A program made the position numbers and the translations under genes. The notes under the pieces were generated by a model. It was not told the DNA's origin and made no database searches. It saw only the letters and a program-made list of their open reading frames with translations. A stretch of 16,608 nucleotides of DNA, from assembly GCA_021772875.1 (NCBI GenBank), contig JAJFLD010000007.1, positions 1 through 16,608 on the forward strand, read 5' to 3'. Positions 15,560-16,608 of the stretch are shown here, one piece after another; positions within the stretch are counted from its first letter, which is position 1; every line of letters starts with the position of its first letter. This DNA is from Ghiorsea sp. (GTDB lineage: Bacteria > Pseudomonadota > Zetaproteobacteria > Mariprofundales > Mariprofundaceae).

Positions 15560-15625
15560 GTTACAAAGTTACAATAAGTTGCTAGGTTACGCCACAAGGT
15601 TTAATAAAATTGTCATAAATTGCAA
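15560..15625. promoter_or_regulatory. Divergent control region with four GTTRC repeats and an imperfect dyad
   Basis: The 121-bp gap between the two divergent genes holds GTTAC at 15560, GTTAC at 15568, GTTGC at 15578 and GTTAC at 15586, i.e. steps of 8, 10 and 8 bp. Further right is TTGTCAT AA ATTGCAA (15610-15625), an imperfect dyad (TTGTCAT against TTGCAAT). These may be operator sites for the seven-gene operon or for the metal transporter genes. No convincing -35/-10 pair was found for either direction. Confidence 0.35.
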
Positions 15626-15657
15626 CATTTAACTACCAACCACAGGGCACTAACACA

Positions 15658-16467
15658 TTGAAAATCAATACTTTAGTATGTTTAGTTTTGCTGATGTTGC
15701 CAAATATTAGCCAGGCAACCTCCGCTGAAACCAACCATAAAATCATTGTTACATTACCACCACTTTCTGGTTTGGCAGCCATGCTACTGCCCGAAATACA
15801 AAGCCAATGCTTACTTTCGGCCAGTGCTGACCCCCATCATTTCCAGCCTTCACCAAGACAAGTCAGCCTACTTCAGCAAGGCAATCTATTGCTCCGTGCC
15901 ACACGTGATGATCAAGGTTGGCCGATCAACACCACCCAAAGCCAAGTCTTTGATTTGTGGCAGCAAAAAAGCCATGCTTGGTTACAATTTGATACCGTTT
16001 ATCAAATATTACCCCAGCTTTCTTTAAGCTTAATTAAAACATTCCCACAATACCAAATCACCATTGAGGCCAACCTTACCCTTGCTTTGGCACAGGTGAA
16101 TCAACTTCAAAAAGAATGGCGTCAAACATTATCTACAATCAAAAAATCAGGTGTTTTGATGGAGCACCCTGCATGGTTAGGCTTGCTCCAAGCTGAGCAA
16201 GTACCTGTTTGGTCGGTCTTAGAACTTCATCAACATGGCCATGAACAAGGGCCAAAACATTTAGAAGAAGCGCTAGAGCTATTAAAAGCCCATCCTGATG
16301 CCCTATTGCTTGCCAGCAAAAGGCATTCCAATCGCAGCCTAGAATGGCTAAATAACCATGATTCCAACAAACACAAAATGATTGTATTGGATGCGCTTGG
16401 CAGCTGCAATCAACCTTGGAATGAGCTGATGCGCGCCAATCTCGAACAACTGCAAAAGCAACTATGA
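15658..16467 (+). CDS. Periplasmic metal-binding protein of an ABC importer, ZnuA-like
   Basis: This is a cluster A-I (ZnuA/PsaA/TroA family) solute-binding protein that delivers Zn or Mn to an ABC importer. The 269-residue product has a Sec signal peptide (hydrophobic 5-16, cleavage near SQA-TSA, about 20) and no lipobox. The family ligand motifs are present: DPHHFQPSP (59-66, His60), MEHPAWLGLL (His170 in the HPA motif), a short HQHGHEQGP (191-199) where the third ligand region falls, and VLDALGS (243-249) for the last. It is shorter than typical ZnuA (about 300 residues) and lacks the long His-rich loop. The start is TTG at 15658, with AGGG about 12 nt upstream; it is accepted because the signal peptide begins there. 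The stop overlaps the ATPase start (ATGA). Metal identity (Zn, Mn or another) cannot be fixed by eye. Confidence 0.85.
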   Translation: MKINTLVCLVLLMLPNISQATSAETNHKIIVTLPPLSGLAAMLLPEIQSQCLLSASADPHHFQPSPRQVSLLQQGNLLLRATRDDQGWPINTTQSQVFDLWQQKSHAWLQFDTVYQILPQLSLSLIKTFPQYQITIEANLTLALAQVNQLQKEWRQTLSTIKKSGVLMEHPAWLGLLQAEQVPVWSVLELHQHGHEQGPKHLEEALELLKAHPDALLLASKRHSNRSLEWLNNHDSNKHKMIVLDALGSCNQPWNELMRANLEQLQKQL

Positions 16468-16608
16468 CCACACCAATCGTTCATTTATCACACATCCGCT
16501 TTGGTTCAGCAAAAAAACCCATCCTAGACAACCTCTCACTTGAAGTAGGCTCAGGGCATTTTATGGGCATTATTGGCCCCAATGGTGCAGGTAAAAGCAC
16601 CCTGCTCA
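16464..16608 (+). CDS. ABC transporter ATPase, ZnuC-like, N-terminal 48 residues (truncated by window)
   Basis: The product would bind and hydrolyse ATP to drive import of the metal carried by the upstream binding protein. Only the start is visible: MTTPIVHLSHIRFG, then the strand ILDNLSLEV and the Walker A motif GPNGAGKST (about 37-45) in GIIGPNGAGKSTLL. Aromatic F12 in IRFG may be the A-loop contact. The ATG overlaps the previous stop in ATGA, so the two are translationally coupled. The ABC signature, Walker B and the permease gene lie beyond the window. Confidence 0.9.
   Translation, partial: MTTPIVHLSHIRFGSAKKPILDNLSLEVGSGHFMGIIGPNGAGKSTLL

Noticed and set aside
1..16608. CRISPR array, transposase, tRNA or rRNA genes
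   Set aside because: No regularly spaced repeats, no transposase motifs or terminal repeats, and no RNA gene signatures were seen on either strand.

Overview
The window looks like a piece of a Gram-negative, flagellated, AT-leaning bacterial chromosome, most likely from a proteobacterium. The evidence is an outer-membrane beta-barrel, exported proteins with signal peptides, a sigma-28-type promoter, and HflX, FtsH, FolP, GlmM and TilS of ordinary bacterial type. A membrane diadenylate cyclase (CdaA) next to YbbR and GlmM is not typical of the best-studied gamma- or betaproteobacteria. Zetaproteobacteria or a delta-like lineage would fit, but this is inference; no rRNA or marker search was possible. 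No tRNA, rRNA, insertion sequence or CRISPR array was seen, and no gene-free gap exceeds about 125 bp.

Layout. (1) 1-654, minus: 5' part of hflX. (2) 719-2347, plus: a small exported Cys/Met/His-rich protein and a beta-barrel outer-membrane protein, separated by two tandem hairpins with the same loop, closed by a clear rho-independent terminator. (3) 2449-3693, plus: a RhlE-like DEAD-box RNA helicase. (4) 3697-6684, plus: a four-gene signalling operon behind a strong sigma-28 match. It encodes a 79-residue flagellar-type small protein, a single-domain response regulator, a receiver-GAF-HD-GYP protein (c-di-GMP phosphodiesterase) and a PilZ protein (c-di-GMP receptor). (5) 6681-15536, minus: a tightly packed seven-gene run read as [unknown 715 aa]-tilS-ftsH-folP-cdaA-ybbR-glmM, with every junction overlapping or within 3 nt. 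(6) 15658-16608, plus: a ZnuA-like metal-binding lipoprotein-free periplasmic protein and the start of its ABC ATPase.

How the parts work together. The plus-strand signalling operon probably ties c-di-GMP turnover and sensing to the flagellar regulon. The minus-strand operon joins cell-wall precursor supply (GlmM), c-di-AMP synthesis (CdaA) and its regulator (YbbR/CdaR), folate synthesis, membrane proteolysis and tRNA(Ile2) lysidine formation. The two operons converge and their stop codons overlap, so a c-di-GMP module and a c-di-AMP module sit tail to tail with no terminator between them.

The least explained gene is the first of the minus operon (13389-15536). Its C-terminal part can be aligned by eye to class III nucleotidyl cyclase folds, with two metal-ligand aspartates apparently present but the transition-state Asn/Arg apparently replaced. 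Other points of interest are a hairpin that masks the ribosome binding site just downstream of the sigma-28 promoter, and the twin hairpins ahead of the outer-membrane protein.
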